A stretch of 31,126 nt of DNA from an uncultured Flavobacterium sp. (lineage in GTDB: Bacteria > Bacteroidota > Bacteroidia > Flavobacteriales > Flavobacteriaceae): the NCBI RefSeq assembly GCF_937967675.1, contig NZ_CALBSN010000105.1, positions 1 through 31,126 on the forward strand, in the 5' to 3' direction. Of the stretch, positions 7,098-14,265 are shown one piece after another. The notes under the pieces are model-generated. The model did not search any database and was not told where the DNA came from. It was given only the letters and a program-made list of their open reading frames with translations. Numbering within the stretch: position 1 is the stretch's first letter; each line of letters opens with the position of its first letter. Both the position numbers and the translations under genes were made by a program.

Positions 7098-9749
7098 TTG
7101 AAATACATTTTAATATTAATTTTATCATTATCCCTGGCTGTAAGAAGTCAATCACTACAGATAGCTAATGGTTATTTGGAACGATCCGACTATAGACGAG
7201 CAATTCCTTGTTATGAAAAAATAATAGAAAAAGCAAAACTAGACAAAGACTTGAATTTACAGGTTGCTGCTCAAAATGCACTTGCTGATTGTTATACTGA
7301 TTTAGGTGCCTATTATAAATCGAATGTTTTACTGAAAGAAAATTTAAAATTACTAAACGCTGCAAAATCAAAAAACTATAAATCATTAGCAGAAACTCAT
7401 TTGCTAATAGCGCACAACTTCGATAATCTATTTTTTTTTGAAGATTATTTAAACCATTGTCACAAGTATTACTCCTTTATCAACAAAGCATATCCAAAAA
7501 AAGAAATTTATAAAGCATTATATTACGCCTATATAGGTAGGTATTACAATATCAAATTTCAGATTGATAAGGCAAATTTTTACACAGAAAATGCTTTAAA
7601 AATTTATCATAGAAACAAACAAGATGCTAATTTAATTGACGTTTACAAACTTTATAATTCTCACTGCTTTACTATTCGTAATATAAATATACCTTTTTCA
7701 ATTCGATCTAAATATGTTGATTCATTACTTATATTAACGCATCAAAAGTTCACTTTTGACAATATAAAAAAATCAAAAACATTTGTTTCAGCTACAATGT
7801 TAAATTTTGATTTTGCTAATGGTTATTTATATAAAAACCTAAAAGAAGGTACCTATTTAAAGAATAAAACTTTTAAAGTTTTAAATAATTCCTTAAATAT
7901 CAACAATAATCATGTAGGTTATAATTATGTTTTATCGGCTAGAATTAACATACTAAAAAACATACTCCACTTAACCTCAAAGGAATATTTAAAATCTTTA
8001 AATGAATGTAATGAAGGCATTAGAAGATTGTCAGAGAAAGACTTGCTTAACTATGGATTTTCAAGTAATAATCACCAAATTATCAATCTATTAAGACAAA
8101 AACATCTTGTGTTAGTTGAATTAAACAAGGTAAATCCTAAAAAAGAAATGCAACAAAAAATTATTGACAATTTGTTATTAATGGAAATTATATGGAATCG
8201 ATATACACAGGATCAAATAAATTTAAGTACTGATTTTATGTCAATTATGTATAATGAAAATCCATATTCCTTTTTATATCAAGCATATTTAACAATGTTT
8301 GAGATTACAAAAGATAAAAAATATCTTGAAAAAATTCATGAATATGATGAAAAGAGCAAATATAATTCACTTTTGATTATTTCTTCATTGACAGCAAAAC
8401 AAAAACAAGAAAAACAAATACTATATGAAAAAAGAAAAAAGATTTATTTAATTTATGATGATTATATACTTGCTAAGTATAATAAATCAAAACTACAATT
8501 TAGTATTAAAAATCAGCTTTTAAAACATATAAAACAATTAATAGTTTTTGAAAAAAAATCTGATTTAATGAAAAAATCAAAAATCGTTTCATTAACAGAA
8601 CTGCAAAATAAACTCACACATAAAGATGCAATAGTTTCTTATTTAAGAGGCCAAATAAATTCAGCTAATGAATTATATGTCAAAATTATCACAAAAAAAC
8701 ATGTTATAATTACAAATTTAAATTCAGAAGCAAATACTATAGAATCAGATTATAAAAACAAAATTGATTCACTTGTATTTTTTTTACAAAATCAAAAAAC
8801 AAATGAATTCAAAAAAAATAGTTATCAAATTTACAAGAATATATTTTATAAAATTGAAAAACTTCTTCCTAAGGGAATCGAACATATTGAGATAATTCCA
8901 AATGCTGAGTTAAGTAATTTGCCTTTTGAAATGTTATTAAATGCTGATTCAAAGATTAATGATTTTAGAAAACTACCATATCTTATACATAAATACAACT
9001 TTAGTTATTCTTTGTCGTCTTCTATCACAAAACTAAACAATACTAAACAAGGAAAATCATTTGAAAAAATGACTTTTTTTTCGCCTTCTTTTGAAGAACA
9101 AAAATTAACCCAACTGCAATTATCAAAAGACAAGGGAAAATCAATAGCAAATAAATTTAATGCATCATTTTTTGGTAATAAAAAAGCAAATCTAAAAGCA
9201 TTTAAAAACGCATTACAAGAAAATAAAATTATTTCTGTTTTTTCTCACGGACAATCATTTAATGATTTTGAAAACAATAATAAAGGAATTTATTTTTCAG
9301 ATGGTTTTTTAAGCCTTAGTGAAATTTACAATCTTAAATCCAATTGTAACTTTCTTCTTTTAGGCGCTTGTGAAACTGGTTTAGGCGGAAAAGATAATGG
9401 AGAAGGCAATATCAATTTAGCTAGAGCTTTTTCAAGTATTGGAGTAAAAAGTATGTTATTAGCTTCTTGGAAAATTGACGAAGAAAGTACAATTAAAATT
9501 ACTGAAACCTTTTTAAAATATCTACAAGATGGTTATTCTAAATCAGAGGCGTTACAAAAAGCTAAACTTGAGTTTTTAAACACTGCAAACCCTCGAAATG
9601 CAAATCCGTTTTATTGGGCAGGATTAAATATTATTGGAAACAATGAAAACATAAAACCAAAACCTACTCAAAGTTATTTCTGGTGGCTCTTATTAATTTT
9701 TCCTATTTCTGGAGCAATTTGGTATTATAAAAAAAGGCAGCTTAATTAA
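7098..9749 (+). CDS. Secreted/membrane-anchored TPR-CHAT protein (caspase-like peptidase)
   Basis: This 883-residue protein starts at TTG (7098). The next in-frame methionine is over 200 residues downstream, and starting at TTG gives a good signal peptide (residues ~1-18). Residues ~20-200 contain tetratricopeptide-type helical repeats (for example ANGYLERSDYRRAIPCYEKI); a longer helical region with a lysine-rich coiled-coil-like part runs to ~560. The C-terminal CHAT domain (~560-850) has the catalytic dyad His717 (FSHGQSF) and Cys758 (LLLGACETGLG). A last hydrophobic segment (~864-877) followed by Tyr-Tyr-Lys-Lys-Arg could anchor it in the inner membrane with the CHAT domain in the periplasm. 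CHAT proteins are caspase-like peptidases whose targets are often encoded nearby. Here the converging neighbours are an ECF sigma factor and a membrane TPR protein. It is very AT-rich. Target and trigger are unknown. Confidence 0.88.
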   Translation: MKYILILILSLSLAVRSQSLQIANGYLERSDYRRAIPCYEKIIEKAKLDKDLNLQVAAQNALADCYTDLGAYYKSNVLLKENLKLLNAAKSKNYKSLAETHLLIAHNFDNLFFFEDYLNHCHKYYSFINKAYPKKEIYKALYYAYIGRYYNIKFQIDKANFYTENALKIYHRNKQDANLIDVYKLYNSHCFTIRNINIPFSIRSKYVDSLLILTHQKFTFDNIKKSKTFVSATMLNFDFANGYLYKNLKEGTYLKNKTFKVLNNSLNINNNHVGYNYVLSARINILKNILHLTSKEYLKSLNECNEGIRRLSEKDLLNYGFSSNNHQIINLLRQKHLVLVELNKVNPKKEMQQKIIDNLLLMEIIWNRYTQDQINLSTDFMSIMYNENPYSFLYQAYLTMFEITKDKKYLEKIHEYDEKSKYNSLLIISSLTAKQKQEKQILYEKRKKIYLIYDDYILAKYNKSKLQFSIKNQLLKHIKQLIVFEKKSDLMKKSKIVSLTELQNKLTHKDAIVSYLRGQINSANELYVKIITKKHVIITNLNSEANTIESDYKNKIDSLVFFLQNQKTNEFKKNSYQIYKNIFYKIEKLLPKGIEHIEIIPNAELSNLPFEMLLNADSKINDFRKLPYLIHKYNFSYSLSSSITKLNNTKQGKSFEKMTFFSPSFEEQKLTQLQLSKDKGKSIANKFNASFFGNKKANLKAFKNALQENKIISVFSHGQSFNDFENNNKGIYFSDGFLSLSEIYNLKSNCNFLLLGACETGLGGKDNGEGNINLARAFSSIGVKSMLLASWKIDEESTIKITETFLKYLQDGYSKSEALQKAKLEFLNTANPRNANPFYWAGLNIIGNNENIKPKPTQSYFWWLLLIFPISGAIWYYKKRQLN

Positions 9750-10482
9750 AAACTTCTTTTAATATTGTGGCTGCATCTGAATTAAAAGGACTTTCTGAAT
9801 TTGCTACTTTTTCAAATAGTTGCTTAGCTTCTTTTTTATTTCCCTGTTTTAATAATGAAAATCCTAAACGGAATTCTGCATCGAAATTAAAAATACTTTG
9901 TTTGTTCGCTTCAATTTTTTTAAAATTTTTGGTAGCAACTTCAAAATTATGCAAGTCATAAGCTATAACTGCTTGATAATAAATAACAGTATCATTGTTT
10001 GTTTTTACCTTACTAATTTCTTCTGAAAATGTATATGCTTTTTCTAACTCGTTTGACTTATAAAATTGCATTAATTTATTCCAATCATTTTCAGTAGTAC
10101 TCATTAAATTAGGAAGTCCTGATTCTTTAACAAAATAATTATCAATTGATTTTGAAGTGTTCAATAAAAAATATCCAGCTACAGCAACAAAAGGGATAAC
10201 TACAGCTGCGTATTTTGAGTATATTGTTGTTCTTTTATTTGTTTGTTTTGTTCTAATAGCAATTGCTTCAATTCTATTTTCTGTTTTAGAAAAAACTTTT
10301 TTGAGGACTGTGTAGTCCCAATTGTTTTCTTCTAAAAGCATTTTTGCCCCTAATAGGGCTTCATCTGTGGGTGCACTATTTTTTAATTGTTCCAAAATAC
10401 GCAGACGCTCCTTTGCGTCAAAATCATCTTCTAATGATTGCAACAAGAGTGCTAAATCTATATTTTGGTTATGATTATTCAT
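9742..10482 (-). CDS. Single-pass membrane TPR protein, likely anti-sigma partner of the adjacent ECF sigma factor
   Basis: The 246-residue protein has an N-terminal helical, charged domain (1-88), one transmembrane segment (~90-108) and a C-terminal domain (~133-245) with TPR-like helix pairs (for example KNFKKIEANKQ and RLGFSLLKQGNKKEAKQLFEKV). By charge distribution the first part is cytoplasmic and the TPR part periplasmic. This is the layout of transmembrane anti-sigma factors. It starts 58 bases after the sigma gene's stop, same strand, so the two are probably co-transcribed. Its stop codon shares an 8-base palindrome (9742-9749) with the stop of the converging CHAT gene. I do not see a classical zinc-binding anti-sigma motif (HxxxCxxC) or a FecR signature, so the anti-sigma role rests on topology and position. 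Confidence 0.6.
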   Translation of the reverse strand: MNNHNQNIDLALLLQSLEDDFDAKERLRILEQLKNSAPTDEALLGAKMLLEENNWDYTVLKKVFSKTENRIEAIAIRTKQTNKRTTIYSKYAAVVIPFVAVAGYFLLNTSKSIDNYFVKESGLPNLMSTTENDWNKLMQFYKSNELEKAYTFSEEISKVKTNNDTVIYYQAVIAYDLHNFEVATKNFKKIEANKQSIFNFDAEFRLGFSLLKQGNKKEAKQLFEKVANSESPFNSDAATILKEVFN

Positions 10483-10540
10483 TATTTAATTTAAACGATT
10501 CAAATATATTTTATTCCCAAAAGTACACTATTTTGAGTAC

Positions 10541-11101
10541 TTATTCCATAAACAACCCCCATAATTCCTTTACTTTTTTTCTTGCCATTGAAAGTATATT
10601 TGAAATTGTTTTTTCGGATAGTTGTAATTGTTCTGCTATTTCTTCATTTGAAAACCCTTGAATGTTCATTGCTAAGACTGTCTTTTCTTTTTGGGGTAAA
10701 CAATCTAATAAGAGTTTGAAATTTTCTTCTGTTATGGTTTCAGAAACGGAATTAAAACTCGTTACTGGGAGAAGTTTTTTAATTCCCTGAGCAATTCTAT
10801 TTCGATTATTTTTAGTTTTAATGACATCTAAGCATCTATTTTTTACCATTATAATGAGTAATGCTTTTATGTCAATTTCCTCCTCAATGAATTTTTGTTT
10901 TCTTTTTTCAATTGGCATTTTAAACAACTTCTCAAAACAATCAGCAACCACATCTTCCGCTTCTTGTTGTGATTGTACATACCGATAAGCAATCAAATAC
11001 AATTTAGGTAAAAAAGTATGATATAAATGCCCTAAAGCAAGATTATCACCCTTGCAAAATTGTTGTAGCGTTATTGTTGATATGTGAAGTGGATTCTTCA
11101 A
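10541..11101 (-). CDS. ECF-type RNA polymerase sigma-70 factor
   Basis: This 186-residue alternative sigma factor directs RNA polymerase to a private set of promoters. Region 2 (residues ~25-98) contains the typical helix HLYHTFLPKLYLIAYRYV followed by QEAEDVVADCFEKLF. Region 4 (~125-182) contains LPQKEKTVLAMNIQGFSNEE and the helix-turn-helix IAEQLQLSEKTISNILSMAR. There is no region 1 or 3, as expected for ECF factors. The start at 11101 gives full region 2 and lies about 29 bases from a -7 box (11131-11138). It precedes the membrane TPR protein, its presumed inhibitor, and faces the TPR-CHAT gene. Its targets cannot be read from this window. I see no obvious ECF-type promoter repeated in front of the neighbouring genes. 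Confidence 0.92.
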   Translation of the reverse strand: MKNPLHISTITLQQFCKGDNLALGHLYHTFLPKLYLIAYRYVQSQQEAEDVVADCFEKLFKMPIEKRKQKFIEEEIDIKALLIIMVKNRCLDVIKTKNNRNRIAQGIKKLLPVTSFNSVSETITEENFKLLLDCLPQKEKTVLAMNIQGFSNEEIAEQLQLSEKTISNILSMARKKVKELWGLFME

Positions 11102-11130
11102 AAAATATTGATTAAAGCTTAAAATGGATG

Positions 11131-11138
11131 CAAATATA
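11131..11138 (-). promoter_or_regulatory. Bacteroidetes-type -7 box (TATATTTG) for the ECF sigma gene
   Basis: CAAATATA on plus reads TATATTTG on minus, matching TAnnTTTG, 29 bases before the sigma start codon. No matching -33 TTG at 17-23 bases was seen. Confidence 0.5.
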
Positions 11139-11219
11139 AATTTTCAAAAAGAATTTCGGGAAGATTTACTTAGCTAATCGTTACAAAAATGTATTCTTTT
11201 TTAAAGAAAAAACACTGAG

Positions 11220-11258
11220 CGCAAGGAGGTTGCGATGAATGGTTTTATAATTGCATAG
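11220..11258 (+). promoter_or_regulatory. Hairpin-embedded Shine-Dalgarno with seven-residue mini-ORF, leader of the HTH gene
   Basis: The bases CGCAA-GGAGG-TTGCG (11220-11234) form a 5-bp stem with a perfect Shine-Dalgarno core as its whole loop. An ATG follows directly (11235) and opens a seven-codon ORF (MNGFIIA, stop 11256-11258), five bases before the ATG of the HTH gene. Strong Shine-Dalgarno sequences are uncommon in Bacteroidetes, so this may be a translational control leader. Confidence 0.35.
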
Positions 11259-11263
11259 TAAAT

Positions 11264-11482
11264 ATGGATATACGCATTTTTATACGATTACACGAATTGA
11301 TACAAACAAAACAGACAGGAAATCTTAAACAATTAGCAAAAAAATTAGAAATTTCTGAACGGAGTGTTAATTATTACATTGCTTTCATGCGAAATGAATT
11401 AAAGGCTCCAATAATTTATGACAGAAAATTAGAAACGTATTTGTATGAAACGGAGTGTAAGCTTTGCTTTACAAACGAATAA
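11264..11482 (+). CDS. Small helix-turn-helix protein
   Basis: The 72-residue protein is predicted to bind DNA. Residues ~4-50 form a winged-helix or HTH_11-like domain: a first helix (RIFIRLHELIQTKQTG), then LKQLAKKLEISERSVNYYIAFMRNEL as turn and recognition helix. The tail YLYETECKLCF has a Cys-x-x-Cys pair (CKLC), possibly metal-binding, though one pair alone is not enough for a finger. It has no effector domain. It follows the odd hairpin/mini-ORF leader and precedes, by about 70 bases, a run of five small unknown genes that it may control. Its size and style match short HTH proteins found in many Flavobacteria; I do not know a defined role. Confidence 0.65.
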   Translation: MDIRIFIRLHELIQTKQTGNLKQLAKKLEISERSVNYYIAFMRNELKAPIIYDRKLETYLYETECKLCFTNE

Positions 11483-11553
11483 GTGTTTAAAACAATATAA
11501 ATTAGGCGGTACCGAAAAGCTAAAAGAGTAGGAAAAACTAAAATTAGAAATTT

Positions 11554-12003
11554 ATGGAATGTGAATGTTTAATTGAAATGATTGGTTTTATTGTAACTAT
11601 TGCAGGATTTATAATTACAATAATAACACTAAAAAAAGGACAAAATGATTTACGTATTTCAAATGTCTTGAAATTAAAAGAAATCTTTAATGAATATTTA
11701 GATATTCATTCTAAACTATCTCCAAATGGAGAATGGAATAATCCAAATTTCAATTTTAATAATATTAGTAGTAAGGAGTTTTCTAAATTCAATGATTATG
11801 CAGGTATTTTTGAAGCGGTTAAATTAATGCTTGAAAATGGTTCATTAAAACAACCAGAATTTAAAACTTTCTTTCTATATCGTTTGAGCAATATAGCAAC
11901 TTGTAAGGCAGCTATGGAAAATATCTATGAAAACATAGACAACTGGACAAACTTAATAGACTTAATGAACCAATTTAATTTAATTAATGAACACAATAAT
12001 TAA
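11554..12003 (+). CDS. Small single-pass membrane protein of unknown function
   Basis: I do not recognise this 149-residue protein. It has one N-terminal transmembrane helix (about residues 9-27, GFIVTIAGFIITIITL) followed by Lys-Lys-Gly, so the remaining ~120 residues are probably cytoplasmic. That part is helical and rich in Asn, with a Trp-Asn-Asn-Pro stretch near residue 62. The general design, a short anchor followed by a soluble helical domain, resembles several small domains of unknown function in phage- and defence-rich regions, but no motif settles it. It opens a tight run of five genes with 10-14-base gaps (to 14022) ending in a terminator, so these are likely co-transcribed. Confidence 0.6.
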   Translation: MECECLIEMIGFIVTIAGFIITIITLKKGQNDLRISNVLKLKEIFNEYLDIHSKLSPNGEWNNPNFNFNNISSKEFSKFNDYAGIFEAVKLMLENGSLKQPEFKTFFLYRLSNIATCKAAMENIYENIDNWTNLIDLMNQFNLINEHNN

Positions 12004-12014
12004 TTTACAAAATC

Positions 12015-12497
12015 ATGAATAAACTTTTGTTTACTATCCTATTTCTTCTACTTACTTTCAATTTCTACGCTCAAACCAACGATTCTGAGTTGAGTGATGA
12101 ATATAAAGAAGGAGCCTTTCAAGGAGCCGAAGAAACAAATGGACACAATCCAATGGTTGATAAAATAACACCAAATGATGTTGGTAAAACCGTGATTATT
12201 GAACACCTTGAAATAATGACACGTGATATTGGAAAGTTGAATTGGGAAGATGCAAAAACCGCATGTGCGAATCTAGGAAAAGGATGGAGATTACCTACAA
12301 TGAATGACTTAAAACTTCTTTACTTGAATAGAGCAAAAATTGGAAATTTTGCCGAGGGTAAATGCTATTGGTCATCGGATAATCTATATGAAAAAGCATA
12401 TTTCAGATATTTCAACAATCTATATCTAAACGCTATGGATACCGAAAAAACTTGGGAATTATATGTAAGACCAGTTAGAACTTTTGTTAAAAATTAA
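12015..12497 (+). CDS. Secreted DUF1566-like (C-type-lectin-like fold) protein
   Basis: The 160-residue protein has a signal peptide (1-20, ending in F-Y-A-Q) and is exported. Residues ~55-157 follow the DUF1566 / Lcl C-terminal pattern: W-E-D-A-x-x-A-C at 77-84, GWRLPTMNDLKLLY at 90-103, YWSSDN at 118-123 and the closing VRPVR at 151-155. Such domains share a lectin-like fold with the Fibrobacter paralogous domain seen in the lipoprotein at 14266-15594. They usually serve as surface binding or display modules rather than enzymes. It sits second in the five-gene run, 11 bases after the previous stop. Function is not known. Confidence 0.65.
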   Translation: MNKLLFTILFLLLTFNFYAQTNDSELSDEYKEGAFQGAEETNGHNPMVDKITPNDVGKTVIIEHLEIMTRDIGKLNWEDAKTACANLGKGWRLPTMNDLKLLYLNRAKIGNFAEGKCYWSSDNLYEKAYFRYFNNLYLNAMDTEKTWELYVRPVRTFVKN

Positions 12498-12507
12498 ATT
12501 TATCTGT

Positions 12508-12942
12508 ATGAAAAAAATAACATTATCATTTTTATTAGTCCTTTTAACTTCAATGAGTTTTGCTCAAGTTAAAAAAAATCCAAACCTAAAACTTTATACC
12601 AAATACGAATGTTCGGCTTTGGATGATTTTTTAAACACTAATGATTATTTGAGTTGTGATAAATCAAGTCAATACCGATTTTACTCTTTTAACATTACAG
12701 ACACTAAAATTGTTGTATCCGAACTTAATAAAATGCAACAAGTTTTGTCAAAAAATGAGTGCGAGGATTTAATACTTGAAAAAAGAAAAGATTATGATGT
12801 TTATACTAGAGATAACGATACTAGAGAAGGAGAATTTGGTTTTCAACAATATTATATTTCAAAAGACAAAAAGAAAATAATTAATGTTTTCCATGGTCAA
12901 TACGGAGCAGTTTATCAAACCTTTTACATATTAAATAAATAA
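12508..12942 (+). CDS. Small secreted protein of unknown function
   Basis: A 144-residue protein with a clear signal peptide (MKKITLSFLLVLLTSMSFAQ, 1-20). I chose ATG 12508 because it puts the signal peptide at the N-terminus and leaves a 10-base gap to the previous stop. A start at 12484 would overlap that gene and add an unlikely nine-residue leader. The mature part has few cysteines (CSALDD, SCDKSSQ and NECED) and many Lys and Tyr. It ends with strands such as KKKIINVFHGQYGAVYQTFYIL. No family is recognised. Third gene of the five-gene run. Confidence 0.6.
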   Translation: MKKITLSFLLVLLTSMSFAQVKKNPNLKLYTKYECSALDDFLNTNDYLSCDKSSQYRFYSFNITDTKIVVSELNKMQQVLSKNECEDLILEKRKDYDVYTRDNDTREGEFGFQQYYISKDKKKIINVFHGQYGAVYQTFYILNK

Positions 12943-12955
12943 AACCTAAACAATT

Positions 12956-13651
12956 ATGAAAAAACAATTAGTAGTAGCATCATTAATAATGCTAGGTATT
13001 TTTACAATCTCTTGCGGAGGTAAAAATGGAGAAACAAAATCAGAAGCTAAAACAGAAGAAGTTGCAGATTGTCCTTGCAATACTTTGATAGACACAACTG
13101 GGTTCTTAAAGGATAAAAATTACACTGGAACTTGCGCTGATAAAGATCAAAATGACACTATAATTCTCAAAAAAGAATATAAAAATGGCTATTTAATTAG
13201 TAAAATGACCAAGGAAAAAGTTAAAGGTAAATATTATACCACTCAAGAAATGACTTTCGATGATGAAAAAGAATTTAACGGATATAACATTGAGATAAGT
13301 GAAATATATAAAAGTAATGGTCAAAAATATTCTGGACATTATAAAAGGTACAAGGATGGTCAACTTATTGATGATTATGGCGTTATTTGCGATAAAATGT
13401 TGTTAGATCAAAGTAAATTTTCTATTAGAGTTTGTTGGTATACAAAAAATGGAAAACTGATTGAGTATAATGAAGATAATTTGAATGAAGAGTCTAGACC
13501 AAAGTGTATGCCTGATTCAGAACCACACGGTAGTTATGGAAATGGTGTAAATAGTCTTTGGTGGGAATTAGAAAATTTAGACATTACTACATTCGACAAT
13601 GTTGTTGAAGGATTACAAAAAGAATTACCACATTTTTTCTTTGCTAAATAA
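12956..13651 (+). CDS. Lipoprotein with YwqK/MORN-like strand repeats
   Basis: The 231-residue protein begins with a lipoprotein signal (MKKQLVVASLIMLGIFTISC, lipobox Cys20, followed by Gly-Gly-Lys). It is probably anchored in the inner or outer membrane. Residues ~55-175 contain strand patterns of the kind K-E-Y-K-N-G-x-L and Y-K-R-Y-K-D-G-Q-L-I, then W-Y-T-K-N-G-K-L-I-E-Y. These resemble the MORN/YwqK repeat family, found in some antitoxin- or immunity-like proteins. The match is to a loose repeat only, so function is open. The C-terminal stretch NSLWWELENLDITTFDNVVE is unlike the repeats. Fourth gene of the run; an immunity or surface-sensor role would be a guess. Confidence 0.6.
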   Translation: MKKQLVVASLIMLGIFTISCGGKNGETKSEAKTEEVADCPCNTLIDTTGFLKDKNYTGTCADKDQNDTIILKKEYKNGYLISKMTKEKVKGKYYTTQEMTFDDEKEFNGYNIEISEIYKSNGQKYSGHYKRYKDGQLIDDYGVICDKMLLDQSKFSIRVCWYTKNGKLIEYNEDNLNEESRPKCMPDSEPHGSYGNGVNSLWWELENLDITTFDNVVEGLQKELPHFFFAK

Positions 13652-13665
13652 TTAATATCAAAATT

Positions 13666-14022
13666 ATGTATAAGCATATTATATCATATCGTCATTACCT
13701 AGATTTATCTCAAAATTCTAGTATTTCACCAGTAAAAAAACTTGAAATCATTACTGATGAAAAAATTTATATGGATGGACCGGGTGTTTGGAAAACAAAA
13801 GCTAGAAATTTTATAAGTAGTAACACGGGAATTAATCCTTCACAAGTTTTGGATGATAGTTGTTTTACTATATATATAAAAGGTTCAGTATCTGATTCAG
13901 AAAATAAGTCAAAAAAAAATAGTTCTAAAAAAGAAAAGTCAATTTTCGTTCCACTTTGGGCGCTTCCATTCAAGCTTTTATGGAAACTTATTAAATTAAT
14001 TTTCTTTTTTTGGATGAGATAA
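13666..14022 (+). CDS. Small protein with hydrophobic C-terminal tail, unknown function
   Basis: I do not recognise this 118-residue protein. Residues 1-75 look like a small soluble domain (for example KKLEIITDEKIYMDGPGVWK and ISSNTGINPSQVLDDSCF). A Ser/Lys-rich linker (~76-92) leads to a strongly hydrophobic tail rich in Phe, Trp and Leu (about 94-117, FVPLWALPFKLLWKLIKLIF). The tail could insert in or lie along the membrane, giving a tail-anchored protein. It is the last gene of the five-gene run, 14 bases after the previous stop, and is followed by a hairpin terminator at 14047-14071 that is itself part of a repeated element. Confidence 0.55.
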   Translation: MYKHIISYRHYLDLSQNSSISPVKKLEIITDEKIYMDGPGVWKTKARNFISSNTGINPSQVLDDSCFTIYIKGSVSDSENKSKKNSSKKEKSIFVPLWALPFKLLWKLIKLIFFFWMR

Positions 14023-14046
14023 AATTTGATTTTTTTTAAATATTAT

Positions 14047-14071
14047 GTTGTCTTTTGGACAACCTTTTTTT
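14047..14071 (+). terminator. Intrinsic terminator after the five-gene run
   Basis: Six-bp stem (GTTGTC/GACAAC), five-base loop and a seven-base T-run, 25 bases after the stop of the last small gene. The stem is short but the T-run is good. Confidence 0.65.
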
Positions 14072-14195
14072 ATATATAGAAAATGAGGATTAAATGTAAA
14101 ATCGATAAAAGAGGTTAAACAATTCAACCTCAACAACTCCTTAAAATCTTTACAGATTGTGATACTTAAAAAACTACTAAATAACTTCGAGAATG
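14047..14195 (+). repeat. Repeated hairpin-core element, copy 1 (upstream of the Fn3 lipoprotein gene)
   Basis: The element opens with a terminator-like hairpin (GTTGTC at 14047-14052, GACAAC at 14058-14063, seven T at 14065-14071). After 11 bases an ATG (14083) starts a 34-base stretch that matches copy 2 at 21 positions by hand count. Then comes a 79-base core (14117-14195) identical to 15872-15950. Similarity stops abruptly after the shared end GAATG. The hairpin probably terminates the five-gene run, and the core lies about 70 bases before the lipoprotein start. Confidence 0.85.
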
Positions 14196-14265
14196 GCAGA
14201 TCTATCAGAGAATTATTTAAGAATTTAGAAATTAAACCTATACATAACATTAAAACAAAAATAAA

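Noticed and set aside
7098..11101. Type III-E CRISPR (Craspase) locus
   Set aside because: The TPR-CHAT plus sigma theme is similar, but there is no CRISPR array, no gRAMP effector and no other cas gene in the window.
12484..12507. Earlier ATG for the small secreted protein
   Set aside because: It overlaps the previous gene and would put nine residues in front of a clean signal peptide starting at 12508.
13996..14250. 84-codon minus-strand ORF over copy 1 of the repeat
   Set aside because: It runs antisense through a terminator hairpin and the repeat core, has no recognisable features, and the match in copy 2 is not open over the same length.
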